Origin: Polyangiaceae bacterium
GTDB lineage: Bacteria > Myxococcota_A > Polyangia > Polyangiales > Polyangiaceae
Reading direction: 5' to 3'
Length of the DNA: 64,000 bases
NCBI GenBank assembly: GCA_020633205.1
Contig: JACKEB010000018.1
Span: 299,234-363,233, forward strand
The notes under the pieces were generated by a model. That model did no database searches. It was given only the letters and a program-made list of their open reading frames with translations, and was not told where the DNA came from. Below are positions 43,447 through 52,324 of this stretch, one piece after another (positions within the stretch are counted from its first letter, which is position 1; each line of letters starts with the position of its first letter). The translations under genes were made by a program, and so were the position numbers.

Positions 43447-44862
43447 ATGACACTTCGATTCCAAGCTTTTCGGGCTCAATCCATCTCGTGGCTCACTTTG
43501 GCAATGCTCTGCGCCGCCTGCGGACCGGCCGATGACGATGCTTCAGCGGGCACTGGAGCGACGGCAGGTGTTGGCGCGACGGCAGGCGCTGGAGCGATGG
43601 CAGGTATGGGAGGTGTCGCGGGTGGCGGTGCGGGAGGTGTGGGCGGTGATGACTGCATCGACTGCAAGACGTACGAGTGCGACGAGGGCAGCTGGCATGA
43701 AGACGTTTGGCACCCGTGCCAACTGTGGAGTGAGTGTGGGACCGACGAAGTTCCGCTGAACGTCCCCGATGAGTACACGGACCGAGTATGCGCTCGGGTC
43801 GAATTCGTCGATCAGTTTGGTACCGCGGATCGCGATGACGCGACGTCTGTCGCGGCGAACCCGGACGGGACGCTGTGCGTCGCTGGCAAGCGCTACGACA
43901 GTCCCAAGGCGTCGGCGAAGCCCGTGGGTGGGTTCACGCGCAAGTACGCTGCGGACGGTGCCTTGGTCTGGGCGAGCGAGTTCAGTGGAGATGGCGCGGA
44001 GGTCACGGATGTAGCCATCAGCAGCGCGGGGGATTGCTACAGCCTGGGGCTCACGAACCAGCCAGATGCTGCCGCAGGGGAGTGGTTCGTGCGGAAACAC
44101 GGGACAGATGGCAGCGCCGAGTGGAGCGCTACCGGGTCGAGCGAGGCGCATGCTCCCCAGCAGCTAGAGACAGATCCGTCGGGAAACGTGTTCGCGAGCT
44201 TTCTGACGCGGTCTCCCTTGGCGTTCAGCGCTCCCCACCAGGCAGAGCTGATGAAGTTTGATGCCACGGGAGCGCTCAGCTGGTCGACCGCAGTCGGTTC
44301 AACCGGTCAAGACAACGCCTTCCTTGCCCTGATCGCGGACGAAGCGGTCGTCGTTCGCTCCACGCCCTTCGAGCCGGCCGACTACGATCCCGATGCCACC
44401 ACCGTGCATGCCACTCGCCTCACTACAGACGGCGCGGTGAGCTGGGAGCGCGGCTATCCAAGCTCGGAAATCAACAACGTCGTCGACGTGGTAGGCACCC
44501 CCGACGGCAACGTGATCGTCGCGGGCTTTGATACAGCGCAGTCCGCCACGTCGCGCAGCATTGCGTACACCCTGGATCCGAGCGGCAACGGAACGAGCAT
44601 CGAACTAGGCGACTGGTCGCTGCGAATGCTGCGGGTTGGCGCGGATGGCCTGTTGTGGACCCAGGAGCGTGACACCCTCAGCAAGTGGACTTCGTCAGGC
44701 GACCTGCTCGACTGGCTGGAGCTGGGATACACGGTCTTCGTGCGCGACTTTGAGCCGATCCCCGGCTATCTGGTGCTGGTCGGCTATCCTCACCAGCTCC
44801 TCGCCGGGCAAACCGAGCTGGGGGGCGGCGACGCGTTCCTGCTGAAGCTGCGCATCGACTGA
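43447..44862 (+). CDS. Lipoprotein with TNFR-like Cys cluster and beta-propeller (paralogue B)
   Basis: 471 aa from ATG 43447. Lipobox LAMLCAAC, spacer of GATAGVGATAGAG repeats, Cys cluster (CKTYECDEGSWHEDVWHPCQ, WSECGTDEV, DRVCARVEFVDQFGTA) and SBBP-like blades (VAANPDGTLCVAGKRY, VTDVAISSAGDCYSLGLTN, LETDPSGNVFASFLTRSP). Ends AGQTELGGGDAFLLKLRID. Close to paralogue A along the full folded part, while the spacer differs. Followed after 50 bp by the beta-helix lipoprotein gene. Confidence 0.85.
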   Translation: MTLRFQAFRAQSISWLTLAMLCAACGPADDDASAGTGATAGVGATAGAGAMAGMGGVAGGGAGGVGGDDCIDCKTYECDEGSWHEDVWHPCQLWSECGTDEVPLNVPDEYTDRVCARVEFVDQFGTADRDDATSVAANPDGTLCVAGKRYDSPKASAKPVGGFTRKYAADGALVWASEFSGDGAEVTDVAISSAGDCYSLGLTNQPDAAAGEWFVRKHGTDGSAEWSATGSSEAHAPQQLETDPSGNVFASFLTRSPLAFSAPHQAELMKFDATGALSWSTAVGSTGQDNAFLALIADEAVVVRSTPFEPADYDPDATTVHATRLTTDGAVSWERGYPSSEINNVVDVVGTPDGNVIVAGFDTAQSATSRSIAYTLDPSGNGTSIELGDWSLRMLRVGADGLLWTQERDTLSKWTSSGDLLDWLELGYTVFVRDFEPIPGYLVLVGYPHQLLAGQTELGGGDAFLLKLRID

Positions 44863-44912
44863 GGGCTCCGCGTGCGTCGCTCCAGGTGGTAAACTGCCGG
44901 CGGAGGTCGCGC

Positions 44913-45941
44913 ATGGCACAGGGGTTAGCAAACATTGGACGCACTCGCTGGATCGGTTGCGGCCCCTCACCTCGGGCGGCGCTAGTGGCTTCGCTCCTCG
45001 CCTTGCCGTCGGTCGCGTGCAGCTCGAGCGACTCCGGAAGCGCCAGCAGCGGCGGCACTGCGGGCGCGGGAGCGAGCGGTGGCTCCGTTACGGGTGGCTC
45101 TGGTGGCGCAGCCGGAGGCAGCGGCTCTTCATCCGGCGGAACCAGCGCCGGTGGCTCGTCAACTGGCGGAAGCGGAGCAGGCGGCTCCGCTGCGGGGGGC
45201 ACGGGTGGAACGGGCGGTGACGGATGCTGGAGCAACCGCCCGGGGCCGGACAACACCGGCGTTCCCAAGGGCACTGTGCTCACCCCCAGCGGCTCGATTC
45301 AAGTCACCACGGACGGCGCCGTGGTCGAAGATCTGGACATCCAAGGCGAAGTACAAATCCTTGCGGATAATGTGACCATCCGCCGCTGTCGCATCACCAG
45401 CGGGGACTACTACCCCATCCGCTACTTCGACAACGACAACGTGGGCCTCTTGGTCGAAGACACGGAGATCATTGGCACCAGCGCAGACGTCACCGCGGGG
45501 ATCTCTTTCTCGAACTACACGGCCCGCCGGGTGAACGTTCACGGCACGGCGGACGGCTTCAAGGCGGATGAGAACGTGCTGATTGAAGACTCCTGGGTGC
45601 ATGACCTCGGGAACTACCCGGACCAACACAACGACGGCGTGCAATCGACCCACGGCCTCAACGTCCACATTCGCCACAACACCCTGGAAGGGGCGAGCAA
45701 CGCGTGCGTGCAAACCGGAGACGAGAGCGGGCAAACCACCGACCTCGTGATCGAGTGCAACTGGCTCTCCGGCGGCGGCTACTCCCTCAACCTGCGAGGC
45801 CAGAATCCAACCGGCACGCAAGTGCTGCGCAACCGCTTCACCGGCGACTGGGGCTTTGGACCCTGGACATTCGACGATCCGAACCCGACGGTGGTGGGCA
45901 ACGTGCTCGATAGCGATGGCTCGCCGATTGAGTATCCGTGA
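44913..45941 (+). CDS. Lipoprotein with right-handed beta-helix domain
   Basis: 342 aa from ATG 44913 (GGAGG 7 bases upstream). Lipobox ALPSVAC (Cys about 36), Gly/Ser/Ala spacer, then a parallel beta-helix of about 230 residues (VEDLDIQGEVQILADNVTIR, GLLVEDTEIIGTSADV, NVHIRHNTLEGASNAC, LVIECNWLSGGGYSLNL, TQVLRNRFTGDWGFG). Fold typical of polysaccharide lyases and adhesins; no lyase catalytic set could be pointed out. Its stop overlaps the next start (GTGA). Confidence 0.8.
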   Translation: MAQGLANIGRTRWIGCGPSPRAALVASLLALPSVACSSSDSGSASSGGTAGAGASGGSVTGGSGGAAGGSGSSSGGTSAGGSSTGGSGAGGSAAGGTGGTGGDGCWSNRPGPDNTGVPKGTVLTPSGSIQVTTDGAVVEDLDIQGEVQILADNVTIRRCRITSGDYYPIRYFDNDNVGLLVEDTEIIGTSADVTAGISFSNYTARRVNVHGTADGFKADENVLIEDSWVHDLGNYPDQHNDGVQSTHGLNVHIRHNTLEGASNACVQTGDESGQTTDLVIECNWLSGGGYSLNLRGQNPTGTQVLRNRFTGDWGFGPWTFDDPNPTVVGNVLDSDGSPIEYP

Positions 45942-46936
45942 GCGAGCGCGTGCCGACCAAGACGTTTACCTCGGAGCAAGCCGCACTCTTCGAGCGGGGG
46001 TACCCATACTTCGTTCGCCTGAACCCGGATCACCCCGATGACTCAGCGAAGGTCCGCGACAAGGCGCTGAAGAAGCTGATCGCCGCGACGGACCCGGTAT
46101 ACTTCGTCGATTGGCCCGCCTCGGTCGCTGCGGGGTTTGCTCACGCATTCGGTGCGCAGGATCGCTACGATCGCACTGCAAGTTACCCTGCGGAAGCGCC
46201 AGAGGTAGAGGTCGTGGTGCCCTGGATTCGGGAAGCCATCACTCGCGGTTCCCGCGAGGCCAAGGGCGTCGACTACGGGTACGAAGTGCGCAGCTTTCTC
46301 TTCCTCCTGGAAGCGTGGCACGGTCCTGACATCGTGGTCGAAGCGCTGGTAGCGGCCTACCAAGAGCTGGCCAAGCTTGAAGCGGGGAGCGACCAATGCA
46401 AGAACTACGCGGCGGACGAGGCAATCGTCGGGTTGATGGCGCTGCTCGGTCGGGCCACTCCCAAGGTGTCGAATGCCGCAAGGAAAACTCTCAAGGGCCT
46501 GGTGGAGCCAGCAGACGTACGCAAGGCCTTCGTGTTTGCGGATCTGGATGTGGCGTTGAACGGTCGCGAGGCCCTGACGCGAAACGAGTACAACTTCGTG
46601 TTCCCGGTGGCGTTTCTGTTCAGCGACGACCCTCAGCTGGTGCGTGAAGGCACCGAAGTGTTTCGGGGAGCTAATCTCAGTCCGCGCGCGCTGTGGCTGG
46701 GCGGTGACGCTGCCTTCACGCCCCAACGCGATCTCGCTCGCTCTGGAGCGGTCTGGGGTGAAGCGGCGGATCGCTACGTCAACATCCGCAGCAGCATGGA
46801 TGAGCCGGGAGAAGAGTACCTGGGCCATTTCTTCATGGTCGACGGAGTGGGCCTCGAGCAAGCACGAGAGACAGCTTGGGACCGGCTCAAGCCGACGGCA
46901 GCCGAGAGCAAACGCTGGGGGAAGCTGCTCGAGTAG
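45938..46936 (+). CDS. Hypothetical cytoplasmic protein coupled to the beta-helix gene
   Basis: 332 aa from GTG 45938, overlapping the previous stop by 4 bp. Largely helical (RDKALKKLIAATDPVYFVD, VRSFLFLLEAWHGPDIVVEA, NAARKTLKGLVEPADVRKAF), HEAT-like in look, with a Trp-rich C-terminus (SPRALWLGGDAAF). No family recognised. Translational coupling to an exported beta-helix protein is unexpected because this protein has no signal. Confidence 0.7.
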   Translation: MSERVPTKTFTSEQAALFERGYPYFVRLNPDHPDDSAKVRDKALKKLIAATDPVYFVDWPASVAAGFAHAFGAQDRYDRTASYPAEAPEVEVVVPWIREAITRGSREAKGVDYGYEVRSFLFLLEAWHGPDIVVEALVAAYQELAKLEAGSDQCKNYAADEAIVGLMALLGRATPKVSNAARKTLKGLVEPADVRKAFVFADLDVALNGREALTRNEYNFVFPVAFLFSDDPQLVREGTEVFRGANLSPRALWLGGDAAFTPQRDLARSGAVWGEAADRYVNIRSSMDEPGEEYLGHFFMVDGVGLEQARETAWDRLKPTAAESKRWGKLLE

Positions 46937-46972
46937 ATTGACGTGAGGGTTTGTGAGGATGTGCGGGGCTCG

Positions 46973-47608
46973 CTAGGCTGCGCCGCAGCACTTCTTGTAC
47001 TTCTTGCCGCTTCCGCACGGACATGGCGCGTTGCGGTCGACCTTCTTCGAAGTCGCCTGAGCGCCCGTGCCTGGGTGACGACCGCGGTTCTTCACGTACA
47101 TTGCCTCGAGTAGCTCCGGGAGCTCGTGACAGGTGGCCGCGATCCACTCCGCCTTTTCGCCCTCGAGATCGAGCCGCGGATCGTCGAGCAAGGACCAATC
47201 GCTGAGCGCCATCAAGTCGAAGGCGAGCTCCTCTTCTGGCTGGCCCCAGTCCTCGTCAAGCTGCATTACGGCCAGGTACCCGCTACAGAAGTCTGCGATC
47301 CCGTCCAGATCCTCAACCTCAGGTGCGACCATGCCCTCCTGCTCGAGGAGTCGACCGACCTCGTTGTACTCCTCCATCAAGGCGGCGATGGCCGGTCCGT
47401 CCGCTTCGCTCAGCTCACGCTCTCCAAACACCAAGGGCATCCACTGGCTCGGCAGGACGACGTCGCGTGCGGAGAAGACGGCGACCAGCGCCCCCATCAT
47501 GCCGTCGGGCGACATGGAGAGCTCCCCATCGAGCAGCGCGTCCAAAGCCTCGAAGTCTGGTTCGTGAGATGAGAGCACTGGCGCGAGCTTGTCACAGCTC
47601 GTCCCCAC
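46973..47608 (-). CDS. YecA/UPF0149-family protein with C-terminal SEC-C zinc motif
   Basis: 211 aa. Helical UPF0149 domain (FEALDALLDGELSMSPDGMM, DGIADFCSGYLAVMQLDEDW) and the SEC-C tail NAPCPCGSGKKYKKCCG with the CxC-x8-CC zinc ligands. Such proteins bind ribosomes or SecA through the zinc finger; exact role unproven. Convergent with the hypothetical gene ending 46936. Confidence 0.9.
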   Translation of the reverse strand: MGTSCDKLAPVLSSHEPDFEALDALLDGELSMSPDGMMGALVAVFSARDVVLPSQWMPLVFGERELSEADGPAIAALMEEYNEVGRLLEQEGMVAPEVEDLDGIADFCSGYLAVMQLDEDWGQPEEELAFDLMALSDWSLLDDPRLDLEGEKAEWIAATCHELPELLEAMYVKNRGRHPGTGAQATSKKVDRNAPCPCGSGKKYKKCCGAA

Positions 47609-47623
47609 CCAGGAGCCGAAACT

Positions 47624-47878
47624 TCATACCTTGACCAGCGCGAGCACGCACACTGCGCTGCGGCTTGGATTGGGAGGCCGTTGCTGCCCAGTGGTCGTGC
47701 CTGCGGCGACCAGGTGGTTGTCCTTCGGGCAGCGCACGAAATCAGCGCGTTCGTCGCCGGGGCTGGCGTAGACTTGGCTCTGAATCAGTTGCCCTGCGGA
47801 ATTGCAATGGGCGCCCGGCCGCGTTTCGGCGGATCTTGAGCGAGGACTGACGGCACGGGCAGAGTCGTTGAGCCGCAC
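47624..47878 (-). pseudogene. Possible 3' remnant of an exported protein
   Basis: In the 307-bp gap upstream of paralogue C, the minus strand has an open frame whose last 60 residues look protein-like (GQLIQSQVYASPGDERADF, VRCPKDNHLVAAGTTTGQ, SAVCVLALVKV) with paired Cys, whereas its first 25 residues do not. No start or signal peptide is visible. It may be a decayed gene end or a chance frame. Confidence 0.25.
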
Positions 47879-47915
47879 TGCTCCGCTGGCACGGGGCTTG
47901 CTATGTTCAGCTGGT

Positions 47916-49295
47916 ATGACACACGCTTCCCTTAGGTTTTTAGGTCAATTTGCACCTTGGCTCAGCCTGGCACTGGTCGCAGCCGCTTGCGGCAACAGTA
48001 GCGGAACCAGCGCTGGGCAGAACGGCGGAGCTAGCGGCAGCGCCGGCTCCGGAGGAGCAGCGGGCGCAGCGGGCGGCGGCGCAGCGGGAGGCGGCGCGGC
48101 GGGAGAAGCTGGCAATGGCGGTGCAGCGGGCGCGTGCCCGGGTTGCCCAGCTAACTGTCCGGACGGCAGCTGGTCCCCGGAGGAAGCGACTCCCTGCAAG
48201 CCGTGGAGCACCTGTGCTGAGGGCGAAGTGGAGCTGTACGCGCCCACCATGCACGGCGATCGCGTATGCGCGCTGGTAGAGTTCGCCACACAGTTCGGGG
48301 GCGACGCCTCGGACGAGCCCAGGTTCCTCGCGGTGAATCCGGACGGAAGCAGCTGCGTAGCCGGCTCTCAATTTGGCGGCAGTTCCGGGGCGACGGCGTT
48401 CGTTCGCAAGTTTGACGCGCAAGGCGCAGAGCTCTGGAATCACGAGACCGACGTTGACCAGCCGCAGATTTTCGCGTTGGCGGTGGATGCCGCGGGGGAC
48501 TGCATCAGCCTTGGCGCGACGAAACCCACCACCTCGAGCGGAGAGTGGTTCGTGCACAAGCACGCAGCGGACGGTACGGTTGCCTGGAGCGCAACCGGTC
48601 CCTCGAGCGCGCGCACACCTCGCCAGGTTGGTGTGGATCCGAGCGGCAATGTGATCGCCGCGTTCCTGACCCGCGCTCCGGACCAAGAGATGGTGGCGAG
48701 CGCGATTGAGATCAAGCGCTTCGACGCGAGCGGTGTGGCCGTGGATACGCGGACGGTCTCCCCCGAAAGCGCCGACAACACCTTCGTCCAGTTCGTCGAC
48801 GGCGACGTCATGGTCGTGCGCAGTGGGAGTTCTGGGGTCAGCGGCTGGCGCTTCGCTTCGGATGGCAGTGAGGTCTGGAGCAAACAGTACGCCTCTTCGG
48901 AGATCTCCAGCGCTTCCGATGCCGCATCGGCTCCCTCAGGTGATGTCGTTCTCAAGGGCACCCGCCCAGACTCGGCAGGCAACGCGGGCCCGTCGGTGTT
49001 CGTTTTAGATCCAGGCGGAAACATCAAGCGCACCGTGGACCTCGGCTTCCCGCTTTCGACGCCGCGTCTCGCTGCCGATGGTACGCTGTGGCTTCAGAAG
49101 GACCTCCACCTGATTAGCTACGACGAAAGTGGACAAGCCTCGCGCGATATCTATCTCGGGCCAGACCAGTTCACGGCGGACTTGGCCCCCGCAGCTGACG
49201 CGCTCGTGTTGCTCGGCGTCACCACGGCACCGCTCACGGGGCAAACGCCCTTGGGGGACAAAGACGGGACGTTGGTGAAGCTCCGCTTGAAGTGA
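47916..49295 (+). CDS. Lipoprotein with TNFR-like Cys cluster and beta-propeller (paralogue C)
   Basis: 459 aa from ATG 47916 (frame opens at 47802 without a signal). Lipobox LVAAAC, spacer of GGAAGAAGGGAAGG type, Cys cluster (CPGCPANCPDGSW, ATPCKPWSTCAEGEVEL, DRVCALVEFATQFGG), then SBBP-like blades (LAVNPDGSSCVAGSQFGG, ALAVDAAGDCISLGATK, VGVDPSGNVIAAFLTRAP). Ends TGQTPLGDKDGTLVKLRLK. Most diverged of the three paralogues in this window. Confidence 0.82.
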   Translation: MTHASLRFLGQFAPWLSLALVAAACGNSSGTSAGQNGGASGSAGSGGAAGAAGGGAAGGGAAGEAGNGGAAGACPGCPANCPDGSWSPEEATPCKPWSTCAEGEVELYAPTMHGDRVCALVEFATQFGGDASDEPRFLAVNPDGSSCVAGSQFGGSSGATAFVRKFDAQGAELWNHETDVDQPQIFALAVDAAGDCISLGATKPTTSSGEWFVHKHAADGTVAWSATGPSSARTPRQVGVDPSGNVIAAFLTRAPDQEMVASAIEIKRFDASGVAVDTRTVSPESADNTFVQFVDGDVMVVRSGSSGVSGWRFASDGSEVWSKQYASSEISSASDAASAPSGDVVLKGTRPDSAGNAGPSVFVLDPGGNIKRTVDLGFPLSTPRLAADGTLWLQKDLHLISYDESGQASRDIYLGPDQFTADLAPAADALVLLGVTTAPLTGQTPLGDKDGTLVKLRLK

Positions 49296-49349
49296 ACTCC
49301 GGGTCGGCGCCGTCTGCTTAGGCAGAGCGTTCCCCCTGCCTGCGCACCC

Positions 49350-49406
49350 TTCCCCCGCTCCAAGTCGCGACTCCCCCTGGGGACCCACGTGACCCGAGCG
49401 GGGGAA
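49350..49406. terminator. Inverted repeat between convergent genes, possible bidirectional terminator
   Basis: TTCCCCCGCTC (49350-49360) pairs exactly with GAGCGGGGGAA (49396-49406) around a 35-nt loop that has its own CCCC/GGGG dyad. Sits between the stops at 49295 and 49534. No T-run. Confidence 0.45.
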
Positions 49407-49464
49407 AGCGCGACGTTCGAAGCGGGGAGCGCCGTCTTTTCTGTGGGGAAGCGCCAACGTGTTT

Positions 49465-49483
49465 CGGGGGATTGGGGTGAGGG
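49465..49483 (-). repeat. Extragenic C-rich motif, copy 5 (reverse strand)
   Basis: CGGGGGATTGGGGTGAGGG, whose complement reads CCCTCACCCCAATCCCCCG. Weakest match of the set. Confidence 0.3.
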
Positions 49484-49533
49484 AGCGACGTTTGGTGGCG
49501 TTGGAGCGACTGGAGCGGCTTGAGGGCGCAACG

Positions 49534-51393
49534 CTACATAACAAGTCGATCCAGCGACCGACCGACGTAGCCGTCCGGCGCCTTGTCGCTCACATCGATC
49601 GTGAATCCACCCACGCCGGCCCCGCCACCTGAGCCGATATTCACCAGGACACCGGATTGCACGGGGACGCCCGCGTGAATCGCAAGCCCGAGCGAAATCC
49701 CGCCTGAGCCTCCACTGCCTGCGCCGGCCTTGCCCCCCGGCGCGCCCTCACCGCCACTGGAGTACGGCCCCTGGAACACGCCGCCATTACCCTTGCCGCC
49801 TTTCCCTCCGGCACCGCCCGCGCCCCCGTTGCCCCCGTTACCCCCTTTCCCGCCAGCGCTCGACGTGAGGGTGACCCGTGTCAGTGTCAGCCCACTGCTC
49901 CAAGAGACGATCGCGATGCTTGCTCCACCGCCTTGTCCACCGCTGCCTCGATTCCCGCCACAGCCCCCCATTCCACCGGCGCCACCGCCCGTATACAGAC
50001 CAGACTGTCTGAAGAGCCCAGGGCCACCGCCACCGCCTTGGCCTGGATTGCCACTCGTTCCGTCGAAGCCATCTCCGACGATATACGCAGACTCCGAGAG
50101 TGCTCCGCGCGGAGCCGATGCGCCGTGAACTCCCGGGTCGCCGGGAGAGCCTACCTTGCCCGAACTATCCACGCCGCCGTTGTCCACTCCCGCGGGCGTG
50201 ACGTTGGTGTCCGGGATGCCGGGATCCCCAGGGATCGTCGCTACGTTGTTGGAATCCTTCCCGTCGCCTCCCTTGCTGCCGCAACTTGAAGGCCCAGGCC
50301 ACTTTCCGCCTTTGCCTGGGTCGATCGTGGAAGTGCCGGAGCGCCCGTCCTGCGCGGTGGTGGGCGCGGGTGCCTTCTCACCGTCGGCCCCGAAGGCGCC
50401 GTCGGCGCCATTGGCACCGTCGGCAGCGAACGCAACGGTGTCGCGAATCAAGATGCCCTGGCTGTTCTTCACCCAGATGCCAACGCTGCTCTCGCCCGGC
50501 GTCGTGCCGGCTGCAGCCCGGACCTCCAAGTGATCCAGGGTGAGGTTGGTGACGTCGTCGATGACCATAGCAGTCGACGTGGGGGCGGTGATGCGTGCCC
50601 GATACGTGTCATCCCATTCCCAGTTGCTACAGCGGAAACCGCCGTAGATCTCTGCGTCGTTCACCGCGGAGGTCAACGTCAGGGTCTCGTTGAAGCTTCC
50701 GGCGTCTGCACACACGTAGATTCGCTTCCCCGAGGCAACACCTGCGCTGATGCCGTGACCGATGGTCGCGTAGGGGTTTGCGCGCGTGCCAGCACCTGTC
50801 GTGTCGCTCCCCGCAGGGCTGACGAAGATGCCCACGGCCTCGTCCACGGCGCACGGGTTGGTTCCGGGCGCTCCGTTTGGATCGCAGCCGCCGGTGCCCC
50901 CGCTACCCGAGCCACCGGTACCGCCAGTCGTAGCGCCTCCCGAGGCCGTGCCCGCCGAGCCACTGGTGCCGCCAGAAGCCGCACCGCCCGCGGCGATACC
51001 CGCCGAGCCTCCAGACGCCGCTCCGCCCGCCGCCATGCCGGAAGCGCCGCCGGTTGCCGCTCCGCCTGACGCCATACCCGAGGAACCGCCGGAAGCAGCA
51101 CCGCCTGACGCCATGCCCGCAGAGCCCCCCGAAGCGGACCCACCAGTGGCGCCACTGGCCCCAGCGCCGGATGTGCCTCCGGCACCCGCACCGCTCGAGC
51201 CACCGAACCCTGCGTTGCCTGCGGAGCCTCCCGCCGAACTGCTGCCCGCTTGCCCTGCCGACCCGGCGGAAGCGCCAGCGCCCGCCGTTCCGCCGGACCC
51301 TGCGTTGCCGCTACCCCCGGCGCCCGTTGTACCTCCATCGTCACTGCAGGCGCTGAGGAAAAGACCAAGAACGATGAGTGACCGAGTGCGCAT
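49534..51393 (-). CDS. Large Gly-rich, collagen-like lipoprotein with DUF1565-type beta-helix
   Basis: 619 aa from ATG 51393 (frame open to 51465). Lipobox VLGLFLSAC. Residues 20-170 are Gly/Ala/Ser repeats including four 13-residue units such as GMASGGAASGGSS. A DUF1565-like beta-helix start follows (GIFVSPAGSDTTGAGTRANP, YATIGHGISAG, LDHLEVRAAAG), and then a second, collagen-like Gly-rich half (GGKGGNGGNGGAGGAGGKGG). No enzymatic motif. Probably a fibrous surface or matrix component. Confidence 0.8.
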   Translation of the reverse strand: MRTRSLIVLGLFLSACSDDGGTTGAGGSGNAGSGGTAGAGASAGSAGQAGSSSAGGSAGNAGFGGSSGAGAGGTSGAGASGATGGSASGGSAGMASGGAASGGSSGMASGGAATGGASGMAAGGAASGGSAGIAAGGAASGGTSGSAGTASGGATTGGTGGSGSGGTGGCDPNGAPGTNPCAVDEAVGIFVSPAGSDTTGAGTRANPYATIGHGISAGVASGKRIYVCADAGSFNETLTLTSAVNDAEIYGGFRCSNWEWDDTYRARITAPTSTAMVIDDVTNLTLDHLEVRAAAGTTPGESSVGIWVKNSQGILIRDTVAFAADGANGADGAFGADGEKAPAPTTAQDGRSGTSTIDPGKGGKWPGPSSCGSKGGDGKDSNNVATIPGDPGIPDTNVTPAGVDNGGVDSSGKVGSPGDPGVHGASAPRGALSESAYIVGDGFDGTSGNPGQGGGGGPGLFRQSGLYTGGGAGGMGGCGGNRGSGGQGGGASIAIVSWSSGLTLTRVTLTSSAGGKGGNGGNGGAGGAGGKGGKGNGGVFQGPYSSGGEGAPGGKAGAGSGGSGGISLGLAIHAGVPVQSGVLVNIGSGGGAGVGGFTIDVSDKAPDGYVGRSLDRLVM

Positions 51394-51653
51394 TGGAGCT
51401 CCGAAGATAGAGGGGGGCGCGACCTTGGCACTCCTTGTTTCGCCGAACAAGTGAGAAGTCACCAAAGGTCTAAACGCGACTACGTTGCCGCGCGGTCTTT
51501 GGTCGGACAGTTGACTACACGAGTGGCTTGGTGCTGCCTGAGATTCCAGGTGGGCGTCCAGAGCTCCGGGGAAGCCCGAATTGACGTCGCGAGAGTCATC
51601 GATGACGTTCAGCTGATTTGCGTGCGCCGCGAGCGCATGGGGAAGGGGAGAGC

Positions 51654-52238
51654 ATGGCGAGCGATGCGGACACGGAGAGTGATGTGCTGAGACCCTGGCG
51701 CCGGCGTCAGCTGGCGCTGGAGTTTGCGACGCGGATGGCGCGTGAGTGCGAAGGGGACTGGGCCGACGATGTTCGGAAGGGCGATGGTAACGAGCATGGG
51801 AGCATAGAGGGCCGCGGCAAAGCGCTCCTCAAGAAATTCCTAAAGGAAAATAAGGTCAAGGGTGCACCCGTCTTCGTGGTCGAAGGGGCGGGCAAGGGCG
51901 GCTTATCCTATCAGCTCCTCGGCACCGATGGTTTCCCTGACGCTGCTGTCTTGAGTCCGTTTCGCTGCGCCATTGAGTTCGATCGCCAGTCCACCAAGGG
52001 CTGGAGTCAGTTCAAGGATGCGCTCCTCAAGGCCGCGGCCCATTCCATGTCTGGCGCGTACGACGCGACGCTGTTCGTCTACACGCTCAAGCGCAAGGAA
52101 GCCTGGTCGGGAAACTACCTGGAGGACTACGGCGAAGGGCGCCCGCCGCCGGACGTGGCCGTCGCCCCCACACAGACGCTCCTCAGCAGGCTCACCGAGC
52201 TTGGCGTGGTCTGGGCGTTCGTGCCGCCAGCGGAGTGA
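51654..52238 (+). CDS. Hypothetical protein whose 3' end is duplicated downstream
   Basis: 194 aa from ATG 51654 with GGAAGGGGAG upstream. Mixed alpha/beta (ALEFATRMARECEGDWADDV, GKALLKKFLKENKVKGAPVF, SPFRCAIEFDRQ, YDATLFVYTLKRKEAW) ending LSRLTELGVVWAFVPPAE. A nuclease-like core is conceivable from the E-F-D-R-Q strand but there is no clear motif. The last 60 coding bases recur at 54006-54073, so a related gene end, or the original 3' end, lies beyond two inserted genes. Confidence 0.65.
   Translation: MASDADTESDVLRPWRRRQLALEFATRMARECEGDWADDVRKGDGNEHGSIEGRGKALLKKFLKENKVKGAPVFVVEGAGKGGLSYQLLGTDGFPDAAVLSPFRCAIEFDRQSTKGWSQFKDALLKAAAHSMSGAYDATLFVYTLKRKEAWSGNYLEDYGEGRPPPDVAVAPTQTLLSRLTELGVVWAFVPPAE
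52161..52228 (+). repeat. 68-bp imperfect direct repeat, left copy
   Basis: Final coding part of the 51654 gene. Aligns without gaps to 54006-54073 with 63 of 68 matches. Together they bracket 1,777 bp containing the genes at 52325 and 53030. Confidence 0.9.
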
Positions 52239-52324
52239 CCTGGCGCTGACTTCCGAATGCCTGCTGAAACCTGAGCCAGGGTCGCGTTGGCGACATCTGG
52301 AGCGTGAGCGCGTACAACGGCAGG

